Shown here piece by piece: positions 47,166 to 57,532 of a DNA stretch of 64,000 bases. Within the stretch, counting starts at the first letter, position 1. Every line of letters starts with the position of its first letter. This DNA is from Hydrococcus rivularis NIES-593. Its GTDB lineage: Bacteria > Cyanobacteriota > Cyanobacteriia > Cyanobacteriales > Microcystaceae. Location of the stretch: NCBI RefSeq assembly GCF_001904635.1, contig NZ_MRCB01000008.1, positions 110,535-174,534 on the forward strand. The letters run 5' to 3'. Under the pieces are notes generated by a model. It ran no database searches. It saw only the letters and a list, made by a program, of their open reading frames with translations, and had not been told where the DNA came from. Position numbers and translations under genes: made by a program.

Positions 47166-47488
47166 AGACCTGTGGGTGAAAATAAATTTTTATCCTCGAT
47201 TGTGAGGGCGATCGCCATCATATTCGTCTTTTGCAAAAGTAGCGATTGCCAATTATTTTGACACAAAACCAAGTTCATAAGTATCAATATTGGGCGCTTC
47301 GTTGTATGAGAGGATAAGAGGAGTGATTGTTTTTAGCATGAAAAAGCCTATCTTCAAAAGTTCAGAAAGCGCGATCGCCCAGAAGATCGCGTAAAAAAAT
47401 CATTTGATAGGATTATGTGTAATTTTGTTGCAAGTTTTTGATTAATAAATAAAGATTATGAATTTCTTAACAAGTATTTTACATTTAA

Positions 47489-47917
47489 TTGGAAAGAAAA
47501 AGTCCTTTTTTTGAGGCTTACTATGAAGGATATTCTCGCGAAGATCTCAAACCCGATCGCATTGATTGGCTTGTTTTCCTCGCTAGCACTTATATCCTAG
47601 AATTAGATGCCAGTAAAGATTTTGCCAGGATGGCGGCAGTGTTGCCAGAAGACGAGCCTCGCAGCCGCTCTCTCAAGCAGAGAATCCTCAGCGTTGCCCA
47701 AGATGAAACCCGTCACGCGGGCTATCTCTACGAAGCACTTCAGCGTCGCCTACCACAGGCACAAGTCGATGCATTAGTAGACGAATGGCGAACTCGCAAA
47801 GTGAAGGCGCTGCTGGCGATGACGCTCGATCTTTTACAAAAAGGTAGCAAAAGTCGCTCGCTAGTAACTGACGGCGCACCAGTTGAAAGCGAGGTGGACT
47901 TGCCCGTAGCAGCTTAA
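47489..47917 (+). CDS. Ferritin-like domain protein, apparently 5'-damaged
   Basis: A 142-residue frame with the diiron-type motif DETRHAGYLYEAL and ILELDASKDFARM. Its only start is a TTG immediately after a stop, so the frame lacks a normal start. An ATG at 47458 opens MNFLTSILHLIGKKKSFF in another frame. Removing one T from the T7 run near 47510 would join them into a single frame. Related proteins I recall carry about 60 residues between these parts, so an internal deletion is possible. The 300 bases upstream hold no gene. Confidence 0.6.
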   Translation: MERKSPFFEAYYEGYSREDLKPDRIDWLVFLASTYILELDASKDFARMAAVLPEDEPRSRSLKQRILSVAQDETRHAGYLYEALQRRLPQAQVDALVDEWRTRKVKALLAMTLDLLQKGSKSRSLVTDGAPVESEVDLPVAA

Positions 47918-47968
47918 GGGATGGATTGCCTTATTAATCGTAATAATCTTGCCGGATGCTATCTGAGA

Positions 47969-48004
47969 AAAACAAAAAAAGTTCGCGTAAGTTTTACGCG
48001 AACT
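47969..48004 (-). terminator. Rho-independent terminator of the Thr/Glu-rich protein gene
   Basis: AGTTCGCGTAA and TTACGCGAACT (47980-48004) form a perfect 11-base stem with a 3-base loop. Read on the minus strand it is followed by TTTTTTTGTTTTT, a strong termination signal 48 bases beyond the stop codon at 48052. Confidence 0.85.
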
Positions 48005-48051
48005 GTATTGATATTAAACTAGCTACTCCACTGATAAGTTACCCAAGAAAC

Positions 48052-48582
48052 TTATTGACCCGTTCCTGAAGGGCTTTCTACAGGCGTGGTCGTACCGCTA
48101 GGCGAGGTCGTGTCGCCCGTTCCCGGCTCTGAGGGGCTGGAACTGGGTTCTTCCATCGTCTCCGAAGGGCTAGATTCTTCCATGGAACCCGAAGGAGAGG
48201 TAGAATCGGCATCCGGAGATGTCTTCATAATTTTCGGATCCTCGGTGGTCGATTCGGTTTCCGTAGCCGAAGGAGCGGTTTCGGTCTCGGTTTCCGTAGC
48301 CGAAGGATCTTCAGTGGTCGATTCGGTCTCTGTAGCCGAAGGAGCGGTTTCGGTCTCGGTTTCTGAAGTAGAAGGTGTTCCAGTGGACTCCTTGTCTACT
48401 TCCATGCTAGAGCCTGGAGTTGTCGAGCTTTCAGCTTCTGTTGCTTCCGTTGGCGTTCCCACGGTGCCAGAACTCTCTGGCATTTGAGCTAGAGTGGGCA
48501 GACCGAGCATAATACTGGCTCCAGTTGCACCCAGCAGGCTAGCCAACAGATTGAAAAAAGTGATACGAGAACGAGATTTCAT
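48052..48582 (-). CDS. Secreted Ser/Thr/Glu/Pro-rich low-complexity protein
   Basis: A 176-residue protein with a signal peptide (FNLLASLLGATGASIMLGLP). The mature part is almost entirely Ser, Thr, Glu and Pro. A 23-residue unit containing ATETESTTEDP is repeated twice, encoded by a 69-base tandem repeat. No domain is recognisable; it is a probable disordered exported protein or a surface linker. The gene ends with a clear terminator. Confidence 0.65.
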   Translation of the reverse strand: MKSRSRITFFNLLASLLGATGASIMLGLPTLAQMPESSGTVGTPTEATEAESSTTPGSSMEVDKESTGTPSTSETETETAPSATETESTTEDPSATETETETAPSATETESTTEDPKIMKTSPDADSTSPSGSMEESSPSETMEEPSSSPSEPGTGDTTSPSGTTTPVESPSGTGQ

Positions 48583-48677
48583 AGAGTAATTCCTCTCTTT
48601 TTTCTCTCAATACTTTGATGTATGCTTAGTAAGCGACCAGCTTGTTTGCTGTCTCGATCGGTAGACTCCCGCGAAAG

Positions 48678-48947
48678 CTAATTGCTAGGTTGCTCTTCTG
48701 GAGCTTTACTCAAGCCACTATTTTCAGGATTCCCAAAGTCAACAATTTCGCCTTCTTGCGTTTGTTGCTCTAACAGAAATACTTCTTGGTCATCCGTGGG
48801 GTTCTGTGCGCCATCGACTTCGACAATTTCGGTGACAGGCTGGTTCGCTCCTGGCGAAGACATATTTTCCTCTTCTGGCTGCGAACAAGCTCCTAACAAA
48901 GCTGTCCAACCGATGACGATTAATAAAGCTCCAGACTTCAGCGGCAT
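48678..48947 (-). CDS. Small lipoprotein of unknown function
   Basis: A 89-residue protein with a lipobox (LLGACSQPEEE), followed by an acidic hydrophilic tail. The ATG at 48947 (MPLKSGALLIVIGWT) is preferred to a TTG five codons upstream. No family recognised. It is close behind the secreted low-complexity protein (95-base gap), so the two may be expressed together. Confidence 0.55.
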   Translation of the reverse strand: MPLKSGALLIVIGWTALLGACSQPEEENMSSPGANQPVTEIVEVDGAQNPTDDQEVFLLEQQTQEGEIVDFGNPENSGLSKAPEEQPSN

Positions 48948-49123
48948 GAGGATGATCCCCAATGTTTTTAAAGCTTAGATAAAGACTAACAACGAAAAGT
49001 AAAAAACTTGATAAAAATATTAAGGGTATATAAAGAGCCGATAAACCGAGAATTGGCGTTGTTTTTAGCTAATTTTTTGTGAGTTTAATTTACCGTTACA
49101 AGCCCATTCATAGATCCGAGAAA

Positions 49124-49906
49124 ATGTCAAATCCTCTTAAACCTGCCGTTTACTTTATCGGTGCGGGTCCGGGCGACCCAGAATTATTAACAGTTAAAGC
49201 ACACAAAATCATCTCGCAAGCCGATGTTATCGTGTTTGCCGATTCTCTGGTTCCCAAACAAATTTTGCAAGATGTCCGTTCCGATGCCGAACTGGTTCGC
49301 ACGGGCAATAAAACCTTAGAAGAAATTATCCCCTTAACGATCGAACGAGTGAGAGCCAATCTGTCTGTAGCCCGCATTCATTCGGGCGATCTAACCCTCT
49401 ACAGTGCCGTTGGCGAGCAAATCCGAGCTTTGGCTGCTGCCAATATTCCCTACGAACTGATTCCCGGCATCAGCGCCTTCCAAGCTGCCGCTGCTAAATT
49501 GGAGGCAGAATTGACCGTACCCGACCTGGTACAGACGATTATTCTGACCCGCATCGGCGGTCGCGCCTCATCGATGCCGGAGTCGGAAGAACTCTCTTCT
49601 TTAGCAGCTCACCAAGCCAGTTTATGTCTGTATCTAGCTGCTCGTCACGCCGAGTCAGCCCAGGAGAAATTACTACAGCATTATCCTCCAGACACTCCCG
49701 TTGCTATTTGTTTCCGGATTGGCTGGCCGGATGAGAAAATTTGCATCGTGCCGCTCGCAAAAATGGCTCAAACGACTAGGCAAGAAGGGTTGATTAGAAC
49801 GACGCTTTATATCATTAGTCCAGCTTTAGGCGAGATTGGTGGGAAAGCGCGATCGCGTCTTTATCATCCCGAACATTCTCACCTGTTTCGCAACAAATTA
49901 TGGTAG
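49124..49906 (+). CDS. cobM: Precorrin-4 C(11)-methyltransferase
   Basis: A 260-residue tetrapyrrole methylase. The SAM-binding segment VYFIGAGPGDPELLTVKAH and the family motifs IHSGDLTLYSAVGEQ and YELIPGISAFQAAAAKLE are intact. It transfers a methyl group to C11 of precorrin-4 in cobalamin synthesis. The ATG at 49124 follows AGAAA; an earlier start at 49079 would add a non-conserved leader. No other cob gene is nearby, and no cobalamin riboswitch is visible in the upstream gap. Confidence 0.9.
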   Translation: MSNPLKPAVYFIGAGPGDPELLTVKAHKIISQADVIVFADSLVPKQILQDVRSDAELVRTGNKTLEEIIPLTIERVRANLSVARIHSGDLTLYSAVGEQIRALAAANIPYELIPGISAFQAAAAKLEAELTVPDLVQTIILTRIGGRASSMPESEELSSLAAHQASLCLYLAARHAESAQEKLLQHYPPDTPVAICFRIGWPDEKICIVPLAKMAQTTRQEGLIRTTLYIISPALGEIGGKARSRLYHPEHSHLFRNKLW

Positions 49907-49916
49907 CCGCCTCTAA

Positions 49917-50807
49917 CTAAGCCCTTCTAATATTCAGACAAGCCCAATCTTGACGCTTCCAAAGGGCGGCGACAACCCAACCATTTTCTTCGAGAGGTTC
50001 CATTACCGATTTGGCTTGGTCTAATAAAATGCCGCTCAGAATTCCCCAGCCTTTGGGTTTGATCAGCTTGGCAAACTGGGGAATCATCTCGATAATCGTT
50101 TCTGCCAAAATATTACAAAAAACGCCGTCAACGCCTTCAGGAGCCATTTCTAGTACTTTTTCAAGACTGCCTTGCTCGATTATTAGGCGATCCGCATCGA
50201 TTTGATTGAGGACGCGGTTTTGACGGGCGGACTCGACGGCGAGGGGATCGATATCGACGGCGTAGACTTTGGGCGCTCCCATCAAGATAGCGGCGATCGC
50301 GAGAATGCCAGAACCGCAGCCAATATCCGCCAGCACCGTTGCGCCGCTAGGATAGAGCATGCGCATCTCCAGCGATTCCAGACACAACTGAGTGGTTAAG
50401 TGGGTTCCCGTGCCGAAGGCAACGCCGGGATCGAGGCGCAGGATAATCCTATCTGAGTTTTCGGGAGGGGTTAACCAAGCGGGATAGATAAGAATGCGAT
50501 CGCCCACCTCCGTTGGTTGCCAGTGTTGTTTCCAGCTACTCGCCCAATCCTCTTCGTCAATCAATTGCCAGCGAGTTATCGGTTGGGGAAGATTCAGAAT
50601 CATCGCATCCTGGCGCAGCCACAGAGAAAGCGCCGCTAAATCCAGCGCCTGCGCCTTGATTTGAGGCAGATAAGCGCGAATTAGATAGGATTGTTCCTTT
50701 CTTTCGGTCGCGGTTCCCGAACACCCAAACTTTTGCAACCGCCAAAAAACGGATTCTTCCATGTTTGGATGACACAGAACTTGAATTTCCCACCAACTGT
50801 TTGACAT
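49917..50807 (-). CDS. prmA: Ribosomal protein L11 methyltransferase
   Basis: A 296-residue SAM-dependent methyltransferase. Motif I is [20 protein letters not shown], motif post-[14 protein letters not shown], motif [11 protein letters not shown]. The N-terminal L11-recognition domain begins [18 protein letters not shown]. It methylates Lys and N-terminal amine of ribosomal L11. It is downstream of serA on the same strand and converges on cobM with 10 bases between. Confidence 0.93.
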   Translation of the reverse strand: MSNSWWEIQVLCHPNMEESVFWRLQKFGCSGTATERKEQSYLIRAYLPQIKAQALDLAALSLWLRQDAMILNLPQPITRWQLIDEEDWASSWKQHWQPTEVGDRILIYPAWLTPPENSDRIILRLDPGVAFGTGTHLTTQLCLESLEMRMLYPSGATVLADIGCGSGILAIAAILMGAPKVYAVDIDPLAVESARQNRVLNQIDADRLIIEQGSLEKVLEMAPEGVDGVFCNILAETIIEMIPQFAKLIKPKGWGILSGILLDQAKSVMEPLEENGWVVAALWKRQDWACLNIRRA

Positions 50808-50841
50808 AGGAGGAGATTGGTTATCGATCGCTGTTTATTCA

Positions 50842-50894
50842 TTGTTATTGATTTGTACGTCGATAAACAACAAACAATAACAAATCAATAACAA
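50842..50894. repeat. Inverted repeat between serA and prmA
   Basis: TTGTTATTGATTTGT and ACAAATCAATAACAA form a perfect 15-base inverted repeat around a 23-base loop, downstream of the serA stop codon. It has no T-tract on the minus strand and so is a weak terminator candidate, or an mRNA-processing element. Confidence 0.55.
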
Positions 50895-50898
50895 TTTC

Positions 50899-52479
50899 TT
50901 AAAGCTTGACCGTATAAGCATCGCGAATACCCGCGACTTTGGTAATTTCTGATAGCAATCCCTCCGGTAGCGGATCGTCGAGGCTAAGCGCCATGACCGC
51001 ATCGCCTCGAACTATCTTTCGACCTACTTGCATGCTGGCGATATTGACGTTAAAACTCCCCAGTAGAGAACCGATTTTGCCGATAATTCCCGGCATATCT
51101 CGGTGAAGAGTAAACAACATATTGTTGCTAGGCGGAACGTTGATGGGAAAGTCATCGAGATCGGTAATGCGGATTTCTCCATTGCTCAACAGCGCTCCCG
51201 TGACCGAATGTTCTCCCATCGATCCCTGCGCCTCTAAATAAAGCGAACCGGAGTAATCCCGAACCGAAGCATCTTTAGTTTCAATGATGCGAATCCCGCG
51301 TTCTTTGGCTTCAATTGCGGCATTGACGTAATTGACGCGCTCTCGTAATGCTTGAGAGAGAAGTCCTTTGATCGAAGCGATAACTATCGGCTGGCTGTTA
51401 ACCTCAGCCAAATCGCCTTGCAACTTGACCGTCAAGCGCTCGATCCGTCCCCCCGCCAGTTGACCGACTAGATTGCCCAGCGTTTCTGCCAAGCGCAGAT
51501 AGGGTCTGAGTTTTTCCATCACGTCGGGGGTCAGTCCGGGGATATTGACTGCCGATCGCGCTGGCAATCCCAACAGCACATCTCGAATTTGTTCGGCAAC
51601 GTCGATTGCGACGTTGACCTGCGCCTCTTCTGTCGAAGCCCCCAAATGAGGGGTAAGAATTACCTTGGAACCAAGTTCTCGCAATCTCGATTCTCCTAAA
51701 GGTTCTTGCTCGAAAACATCTAAGGCTGCCCCAGCAATTTTGCCCGATTCTATGGCTTCTACTAGAGCCTCTTCATCAATAATGCCACCTCGCGCACAGT
51801 TGATAATGCGAACGTTAGGTTTCATCTTGGCAAGCGTTTCCGCATTGATGAGATGGGTAGTTTCCGGCGTTTTGGGAATGTGTAAGGTGATATAGTCGGC
51901 CTCGGCAAAGAGAAACTCTAAGTCTACTAAGGTACAACCGAGTCGATCTGCCCGTTCTTTAGAAATGAAAGGGTCGTAGGCAAGGATTTTCATGTTCATT
52001 GCTTTTGCCACGGTTGCGACGTGGGAACCTATCTTCCCTAGACCGATCACGCCTAGCGTTTTTTTGTAAACTTCGGAACCGATATAGCTTTTGCGATCCC
52101 ACTTTCCCGCTTTGACGGAGGCATTGGCATCGGGAATATAGCGAGATAAGGATAGCATCATCGCTAGGGTATGTTCGGCTGCGGCAATCGTATTGCCTTC
52201 GGGAGAGTTGACGACGATAATCCCTTGACGAGTCGCTGCTGGAACGTCGATATTGTCTACGCCTACGCCTGCCCTGCCAATAATCTTGAGTTGAGTTCCT
52301 GCTTCAATGATTTCTTGCGTCACCCGCGTGCCAGAACGCAGCATCAGCGCATCGTATTCGGGAATAATCTTAATTAATTCCTCGGCAGGAAGCCCGGTTT
52401 TAATGTCTACTTGAGCAACTTGCGAGAGAATCTCAATGCCCACTTGGTCGATCGGATCGGATACGAGAACTTTTGCCAT
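50899..52479 (-). CDS. serA: D-3-phosphoglycerate dehydrogenase
   Basis: A 526-residue enzyme, first step of serine synthesis. The NAD-binding motif is GVIGLGKIGSHVA; active-site residues are Arg in RIINCARGGIIDEEAL, Glu in DVFEQEPLGES and His in TPHLGASTEEAQ. The C-terminal half includes an ASB domain and ACT domain (MLFTLHRDMPGIIGKIGSLL). Long-type SerA, as in other cyanobacteria. Preceded by the repeat-rich gap 52480-52960. Confidence 0.96.
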   Translation of the reverse strand: MAKVLVSDPIDQVGIEILSQVAQVDIKTGLPAEELIKIIPEYDALMLRSGTRVTQEIIEAGTQLKIIGRAGVGVDNIDVPAATRQGIIVVNSPEGNTIAAAEHTLAMMLSLSRYIPDANASVKAGKWDRKSYIGSEVYKKTLGVIGLGKIGSHVATVAKAMNMKILAYDPFISKERADRLGCTLVDLEFLFAEADYITLHIPKTPETTHLINAETLAKMKPNVRIINCARGGIIDEEALVEAIESGKIAGAALDVFEQEPLGESRLRELGSKVILTPHLGASTEEAQVNVAIDVAEQIRDVLLGLPARSAVNIPGLTPDVMEKLRPYLRLAETLGNLVGQLAGGRIERLTVKLQGDLAEVNSQPIVIASIKGLLSQALRERVNYVNAAIEAKERGIRIIETKDASVRDYSGSLYLEAQGSMGEHSVTGALLSNGEIRITDLDDFPINVPPSNNMLFTLHRDMPGIIGKIGSLLGSFNVNIASMQVGRKIVRGDAVMALSLDDPLPEGLLSEITKVAGIRDAYTVKL

Positions 52480-52572
52480 AGTCCTTTAAATAATTTGATA
52501 TCTATTACTTTTACTTTGAAGACAATCAGAAAAAGAATAATTTTTTTTCTTGTTGCCTTTACTTAGAGAACA

Positions 52573-52700
52573 TCTGAAAAGTCTATTTTGTCATTCTGAG
52601 TCTAGTAGAACGTAACGAAGAATCTCTGTTTGGGATTGGTATACTCAGATGTTTCGCTTCGCTATCGCTACGCTCGACATGACATTCTATACTTTTCAGA
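52573..52700. repeat. MITE-like element with 22-28 bp imperfect inverted repeats
   Basis: The left end TCTGAAAAGTCTATTTTGTC and right end GACATTCTATACTTTTCAGA are inverted copies, enclosing a region containing GTTTCGCTTCGCTATCGCTA. A partial copy lies at 16023-16113. The type resembles the widely dispersed GTCATTCTGAGC...GAAGAATCTC repeats. The remaining 52480-52960 shows no gene; no promoter is defined. Confidence 0.65.
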
Positions 52701-52960
52701 CAACCGGTTAGATCTTGCACCAGCTTTTTATCCTATCAATAAATTTCTTGGCTGATAGCTAAAGTCAGATAAATCTGACTGCAAGAAAAGTTACAGCATT
52801 TCTCAGATAGATAAGGTACGTTTACATGGCTAAAAAGCCCTATTGGTAAGGACTTGTGCGTACTACAACTAGCTTATTGTAACGGTAAAGGTAACGCGCC
52901 GCTTTAAATTCTTATAAAAGATTTCCGGTTTTTGTCGCAATTGTTGTGGCGCGAACAACT

Positions 52961-54346
52961 TTAATACCAAGAACGAAACCACATGCGATGGTCAAATGCC
53001 TCCCTTGATAAAGGCAGGCCTAGATAGATAGGCAACCAATAAGCCAAACCCATTAAAATGAAAAAAACAACATTTATAGCGATCGCCCGCCACCAAAGAC
53101 GATCGCTATACAGCCATCGATCGACTAGGTAAGCAATCGCCAAAAAACCCAAAATCGAGGCTGGCATATAGTAGTAGAGAAAAGCGCAGCGATGTACCAG
53201 CATCCAAGGCAACCAGTTTGCCCCATAATTTAACAGCAAATAAAGCGGAATCGAGAAATTAAACTCCTGTTGTCGTTTTCTCTTGCTGACGTAAACTTGT
53301 TGCGCTATTTTTCCTACTAAAATGAGCATTGCGATCGCGCCTAGCCACCATAAAATCGGATTGCCCATACCATGCACGTCGTAAACGGTAGATTGGGCAG
53401 AACTCCCCGATTTCTCAAAAAAATACGCCACCGGACGAACCATCAAAACCCAACTGTACCAGGGAGAACAGTAGGGATGGATCTTAGAACTACTCCCTAG
53501 TTGTTGGTGAAACGTCCAACTTTTCTGGTGTAATTCCCACAATCCGCGATCGCGATCGAGTTGCCAATGGGGAATCCACAGCAAGCAATAAACGACGACT
53601 GGAATGACTCCCAAAAAGACCAATAAAGGCCATAATTTGAATTTGGATAAATTCTGCCAAAAAGGTTGATTAAATGATAGCTTGCGATCGCGTTGCCACC
53701 AGCTAACGATCCGGGCACTTGCCCAAACCGCACCAATTCCCAACCAAAATCCCAATCCATACCATTTAACTGCAGCGGAACACCCGAAAAAAATACCAGC
53801 CAAAACGAGATACAACCAACGCAGTAGAGATTTCTGGGCTAAAGCGATTAAAAAACACCACTGAGCTAATAATCCGAAAAAAACTAGATAAATATTCAAA
53901 AAAGCATAGCGAGACTCAACTAATAGCAACCCATCGGCAGAGGCAAACAAAGCCGCGATAAAAGCGTAGCTGCGACGATAACTTAACTGATAGGCGATCC
54001 CAGCAACAATTAGCGGAACCAACGAACCAGTCAAAGCATTTAGCCAGCGATAGCCAAAAGCTGTCGTCTGACCTGTAGGATTCCAAAAATGAAGCTTGCT
54101 AACCCAAATCCCAAAAGCAATTAAATATTTCCCTAGCGGTGGATGAACGTCAAAAAAAGGCGTGCGACTTAGATAGTTTTGAGCGTATTTAACGTAGTAA
54201 ACTTCGTCGAATACAAGCGTATTAAATCGTCCCAACTCCCAAAAACGCAAAGCTAACGATGTCGCAAATAGAGTGGCGATCGCCATCCAAAACCAAGAAG
54301 GCGTGAAGAAAAAAGACTTTATCTTAGTCTGTAGTATGTTTGTCAT
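52961..54346 (-). CDS. Dolichyl-phosphate-mannose-protein mannosyltransferase family (GT39)
   Basis: A 461-residue membrane enzyme with about 10-12 helices. The catalytic DE motif (VFDEVYYVKYAQNYL) and the loop FFDVHPPLGKYLIAFG are typical of PMT/ArnT-type proteins. It should transfer mannose from a lipid carrier to protein in the periplasm. The C-terminal helix block contains WWLGAIAMLILVGKIAQ. Divergent from mnmG. Confidence 0.85.
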   Translation of the reverse strand: MTNILQTKIKSFFFTPSWFWMAIATLFATSLALRFWELGRFNTLVFDEVYYVKYAQNYLSRTPFFDVHPPLGKYLIAFGIWVSKLHFWNPTGQTTAFGYRWLNALTGSLVPLIVAGIAYQLSYRRSYAFIAALFASADGLLLVESRYAFLNIYLVFFGLLAQWCFLIALAQKSLLRWLYLVLAGIFFGCSAAVKWYGLGFWLGIGAVWASARIVSWWQRDRKLSFNQPFWQNLSKFKLWPLLVFLGVIPVVVYCLLWIPHWQLDRDRGLWELHQKSWTFHQQLGSSSKIHPYCSPWYSWVLMVRPVAYFFEKSGSSAQSTVYDVHGMGNPILWWLGAIAMLILVGKIAQQVYVSKRKRQQEFNFSIPLYLLLNYGANWLPWMLVHRCAFLYYYMPASILGFLAIAYLVDRWLYSDRLWWRAIAINVVFFILMGLAYWLPIYLGLPLSREAFDHRMWFRSWY

Positions 54347-54466
54347 ACCCAGAAAATGTCTTCTCTTGCTTGGCTTCTTCTATCTTAGAGAGTCTCAAAA
54401 CGATGCTTCCAAGTTCGGCTAGCCGCTAAAATAAACATACGTATTTGCCGAGCCAACGCTTAGACT

Positions 54467-56371
54467 ATGACGATCGCATCCTCGATAGAATTCCAAGACG
54501 CTTTTGACGTCATCGTAGTTGGGGCAGGACATTCAGGTTGCGAAGCTGCCCTCGCTTGCGCCCGTCTGGGTTGTCGTACCCTCATGCTAACCCTCAACCT
54601 AGACAAAATTGCTTGGCAGCCTTGTAATCCAGCCGTCGGGGGACCAGCCAAATCCCAGCTTACCCACGAAGTCGATGCACTGGGCGGGGAAATTGGCAAA
54701 ATGGCAGACCGCACTTACCTACAAAAGCGCGTCCTCAACTCTTCACGAGGTCCTGCTGTCTGGGCATTGCGCGCCCAAACCGACAAGCGCGAATATGCAG
54801 CAGTGATGAAAAATATCGTCGAAAACCAAGAAAATCTGCTCGTTCGCGAAGGCATGGTAACCGATTTGGTATTGGGGAAAAACGACGAAATTATCGGCGT
54901 GCAAACCTACTTTGGCGCTTGCTTCCAAACCAAAGCCGTCATTCTCACCACGGGAACCTTTTTAGGCGGTCGCATTTGGGTTGGCGGGAAATCGATGTCA
55001 GCGGGACGCGCCGGAGAATTTGCCGCCGTCGGGTTAACCGAAACTCTGAACCGTTTGGGTTTTGAAACGGGAAGGCTGAAAACGGGAACTCCCGCACGAG
55101 TAGACAAGCGTTCTGTTGACTACAGCAAACTAGAACCTCAACCTCCCGATGAAGAAGTGCGCTGGTTCAGCTTCGATCCAGAAGTTTGGGTAGAGAGAGA
55201 GCAAATGAATTGCTATCTCACCCGCACAACTGCCGAAACCCACCAACTGATTCGAGATAACTTACATCTCTCTCCCATTTATGGCGGGTTTATCGATTCC
55301 AAAGGACCGCGTTACTGTCCTTCTATCGAAGATAAAATCGTCCGCTTCGCCGACAAAGAAAGCCACCAAATCTTTATCGAACCCGAAGGACGAGACATTC
55401 CCGAACTTTACATCCAGGGATTCTCTACCGGACTGCCAGAGAACCTGCAACTGGCCATGTTGCATACCCTGCCGGGATTGGAAAACTGCGTCATGCTGCG
55501 CCCTGCCTATGCGGTGGAGTACGACTATCTGCCTGCGACGCAGTGCTATCCCACTCTCATGACTAAGAAAATCGAAGGATTATTCTGTGCGGGACAAATT
55601 AACGGAACGACCGGATACGAAGAAGCCGCAGCCCAGGGAATTGTGGCGGGAATTAACGCGGCAAGATTCGTTCGGGGACAGGAAATGCTCGTTTTCCCCC
55701 GCGAAGAAAGCTATATCGGTACGCTAGTTGATGACCTTTGTACCAAAGACTTGCGGGAACCCTATCGCATGTTGACTTCTCGATCTGAGTATCGCTTGAT
55801 TTTGCGTTCCGATAATGCCGACCAACGCCTCACGCCGCTAGGTCGCGCAATAGGTTTGATAGATGACCGTCGTTGGGAAATCTTCCAGCGCAAGCAAGCA
55901 AATATCATTGCCGAGAAGGAACGACTGCACGAAACGCGCGTCAAAGAAAAAGATGAAATCGGCATCGCGATCGCAGCGGCAACCGAACAAAAAATCAAAG
56001 GCTCGATTCCCCTTGCCGACCTGTTGCGCCGTCCCGGTTTTCATTACGTCGATTTAGAACGTTTTGGCTTGGGCAATCCCCATCTCGATCCCGCCGAAAA
56101 AGAAGGCGTAGAAATCGAGATTAAATATTCCGGTTATCTGCAACGCCAACAAAATCAAATCGACCAAATCGCCCGTCATGCCAATCGCCAATTACCAAAA
56201 GATCTCGATTACATGAAAATTGACACTTTGTCAATGGAAGCAAGGGAAAAATTAAACAAAGTTAAACCTTTAACTATCGGTCAAGCTTCCAGAATTGGCG
56301 GCGTGAATCCGGCTGATATTAATGCGTTGTTGGTGTATTTAGAAGTGCGATCGCGCTATCAATCCGTGTAA
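54467..56371 (+). CDS. mnmG: tRNA uridine-5-carboxymethylaminomethyl modification enzyme MnmG
   Basis: A 634-residue FAD enzyme. The dinucleotide-binding motif is [14 protein letters not shown]; conserved blocks include [37 protein letters not shown] and [17 protein letters not shown], and the C-terminal helices with [12 protein letters not shown]. MnmG with MnmE modifies the wobble uridine of several tRNAs. Full length compared with the family (about 630). Confidence 0.96.
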   Translation: MTIASSIEFQDAFDVIVVGAGHSGCEAALACARLGCRTLMLTLNLDKIAWQPCNPAVGGPAKSQLTHEVDALGGEIGKMADRTYLQKRVLNSSRGPAVWALRAQTDKREYAAVMKNIVENQENLLVREGMVTDLVLGKNDEIIGVQTYFGACFQTKAVILTTGTFLGGRIWVGGKSMSAGRAGEFAAVGLTETLNRLGFETGRLKTGTPARVDKRSVDYSKLEPQPPDEEVRWFSFDPEVWVEREQMNCYLTRTTAETHQLIRDNLHLSPIYGGFIDSKGPRYCPSIEDKIVRFADKESHQIFIEPEGRDIPELYIQGFSTGLPENLQLAMLHTLPGLENCVMLRPAYAVEYDYLPATQCYPTLMTKKIEGLFCAGQINGTTGYEEAAAQGIVAGINAARFVRGQEMLVFPREESYIGTLVDDLCTKDLREPYRMLTSRSEYRLILRSDNADQRLTPLGRAIGLIDDRRWEIFQRKQANIIAEKERLHETRVKEKDEIGIAIAAATEQKIKGSIPLADLLRRPGFHYVDLERFGLGNPHLDPAEKEGVEIEIKYSGYLQRQQNQIDQIARHANRQLPKDLDYMKIDTLSMEAREKLNKVKPLTIGQASRIGGVNPADINALLVYLEVRSRYQSV

Positions 56372-56533
56372 AGATTATCGATCTACCGAACTCGATCGAT
56401 CGCGATCGGTTTAATTGCTAAATCCATCGTCAGTGCCACTCAATTGACTGAAAATTAACCGACTTATGTTTTAAACTAACCTTCAACCGCTATGACAGCT
56501 AGAGTCTATGAAGATTGAGGGATTATCTAAAAC

Positions 56534-57505
56534 ATGAGCCTAAGACAAAAGGCACTAATTAGCGATGTCGTTCAAGTTTTGGTTCTTTGGTGGGCAAGCG
56601 ATTGGCGACCTAAATTTCAATTTTCCCAAAAGCATTTTCAAAATCTTTTTTCTTTTGGCATCAATATCGTTGGGATTAATTTACTGCTATTTTTTAATAA
56701 AAGAACTGACGATTTTTTAATTGGTTATTTTCTCGGTCCCATTCCTTTGGGATACTATGCGATCGCTTATCAGGCCTTTACTATCATTACGCAATTGTTG
56801 TCTTATGTAACTGGTTCGCCTGTAGCGAGGTCTCTATTTTCTAGATTGCAGCAAGAGCCAGAACGTTTGCGACAAGCTTTTTATACAGTAACTCGCGTTG
56901 CTAGTCTAATTGCTATTCCAACTTGTATAGGCGTAACCCTGCTTGCTCCTGAGCTAGTCAAAGTTTTGTTTGGAACTCAGTGGACGAAGAGTATTCCCGT
57001 CATACAAATTCTTTCCTTTGTTAGCGTAGTCAATTCCATCGGCAGCTTTAGCAACATTGTGATTCAAGCTTGCGGCAAACCTTCCTGGAATTTGTTACTA
57101 GGACTAATCAATACTCCTGCGAATCTAATTGCTTTTTCCGTAGCTGTACGCTGGGGTATTGTAGCAGTCGCTTTAGCTTTTGCCATTCGTGCCTATCTAT
57201 TTTTTCCTATTCCTTTATTCTGCGTGCGCCAGCTAATTGATATTCAACCACTCGTCTATTTTCGTCAGTTTCTCGTTCCATTAGTAGCTTCATTAATAAT
57301 GGCTACTACTATATTTGTAGCTCAATATGCTTTGAGAAATCTGTTAAACAGTTTTTTGCTGTTAGGTATTTGTATCGTTTTAGGGATGTCGATTTATTTA
57401 ATAACAACTTGGCTAATCTCACCCAATCTTATTAGAGAAGTTTTTAGAATCGCCAACATTAATAATTTTTTTCCCAAAAGAATAATCCCGAATAAAAATC
57501 GATAA
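56534..57505 (+). pseudogene. Polysaccharide flippase (Wzx-like) with an apparent internal deletion of its N-terminal half
   Basis: The frame has 323 residues; full-length members have about 480. It begins with the usual MSLRQKAL but jumps directly to SDVVQVLVLWWASDWRPKFQ, which in full-length proteins lies about 150 residues further on. So about five of the usual 12-14 membrane helices are missing. The remaining helices include SFGINIVGINLLLFFN and LGYYAIAYQAFTIITQLL. The deletion is in frame, so a product may be made, but transport is unlikely. First gene of the polysaccharide cluster. Confidence 0.7.
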
Positions 57506-57532
57506 TTGTCAGAAAATATTGCTAAAGTAGTT

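Noticed and set aside
48240..48365. Tandem DNA repeats looking at first sight like a CRISPR array
   Set aside because: They are 69-base coding repeats inside a secreted low-complexity protein; there are no spacers and no cas genes.
48963..49123. Possible cobalamin riboswitch upstream of cobM
   Set aside because: The AT-rich leader has no B12-box-like sequence or extended stem structure.
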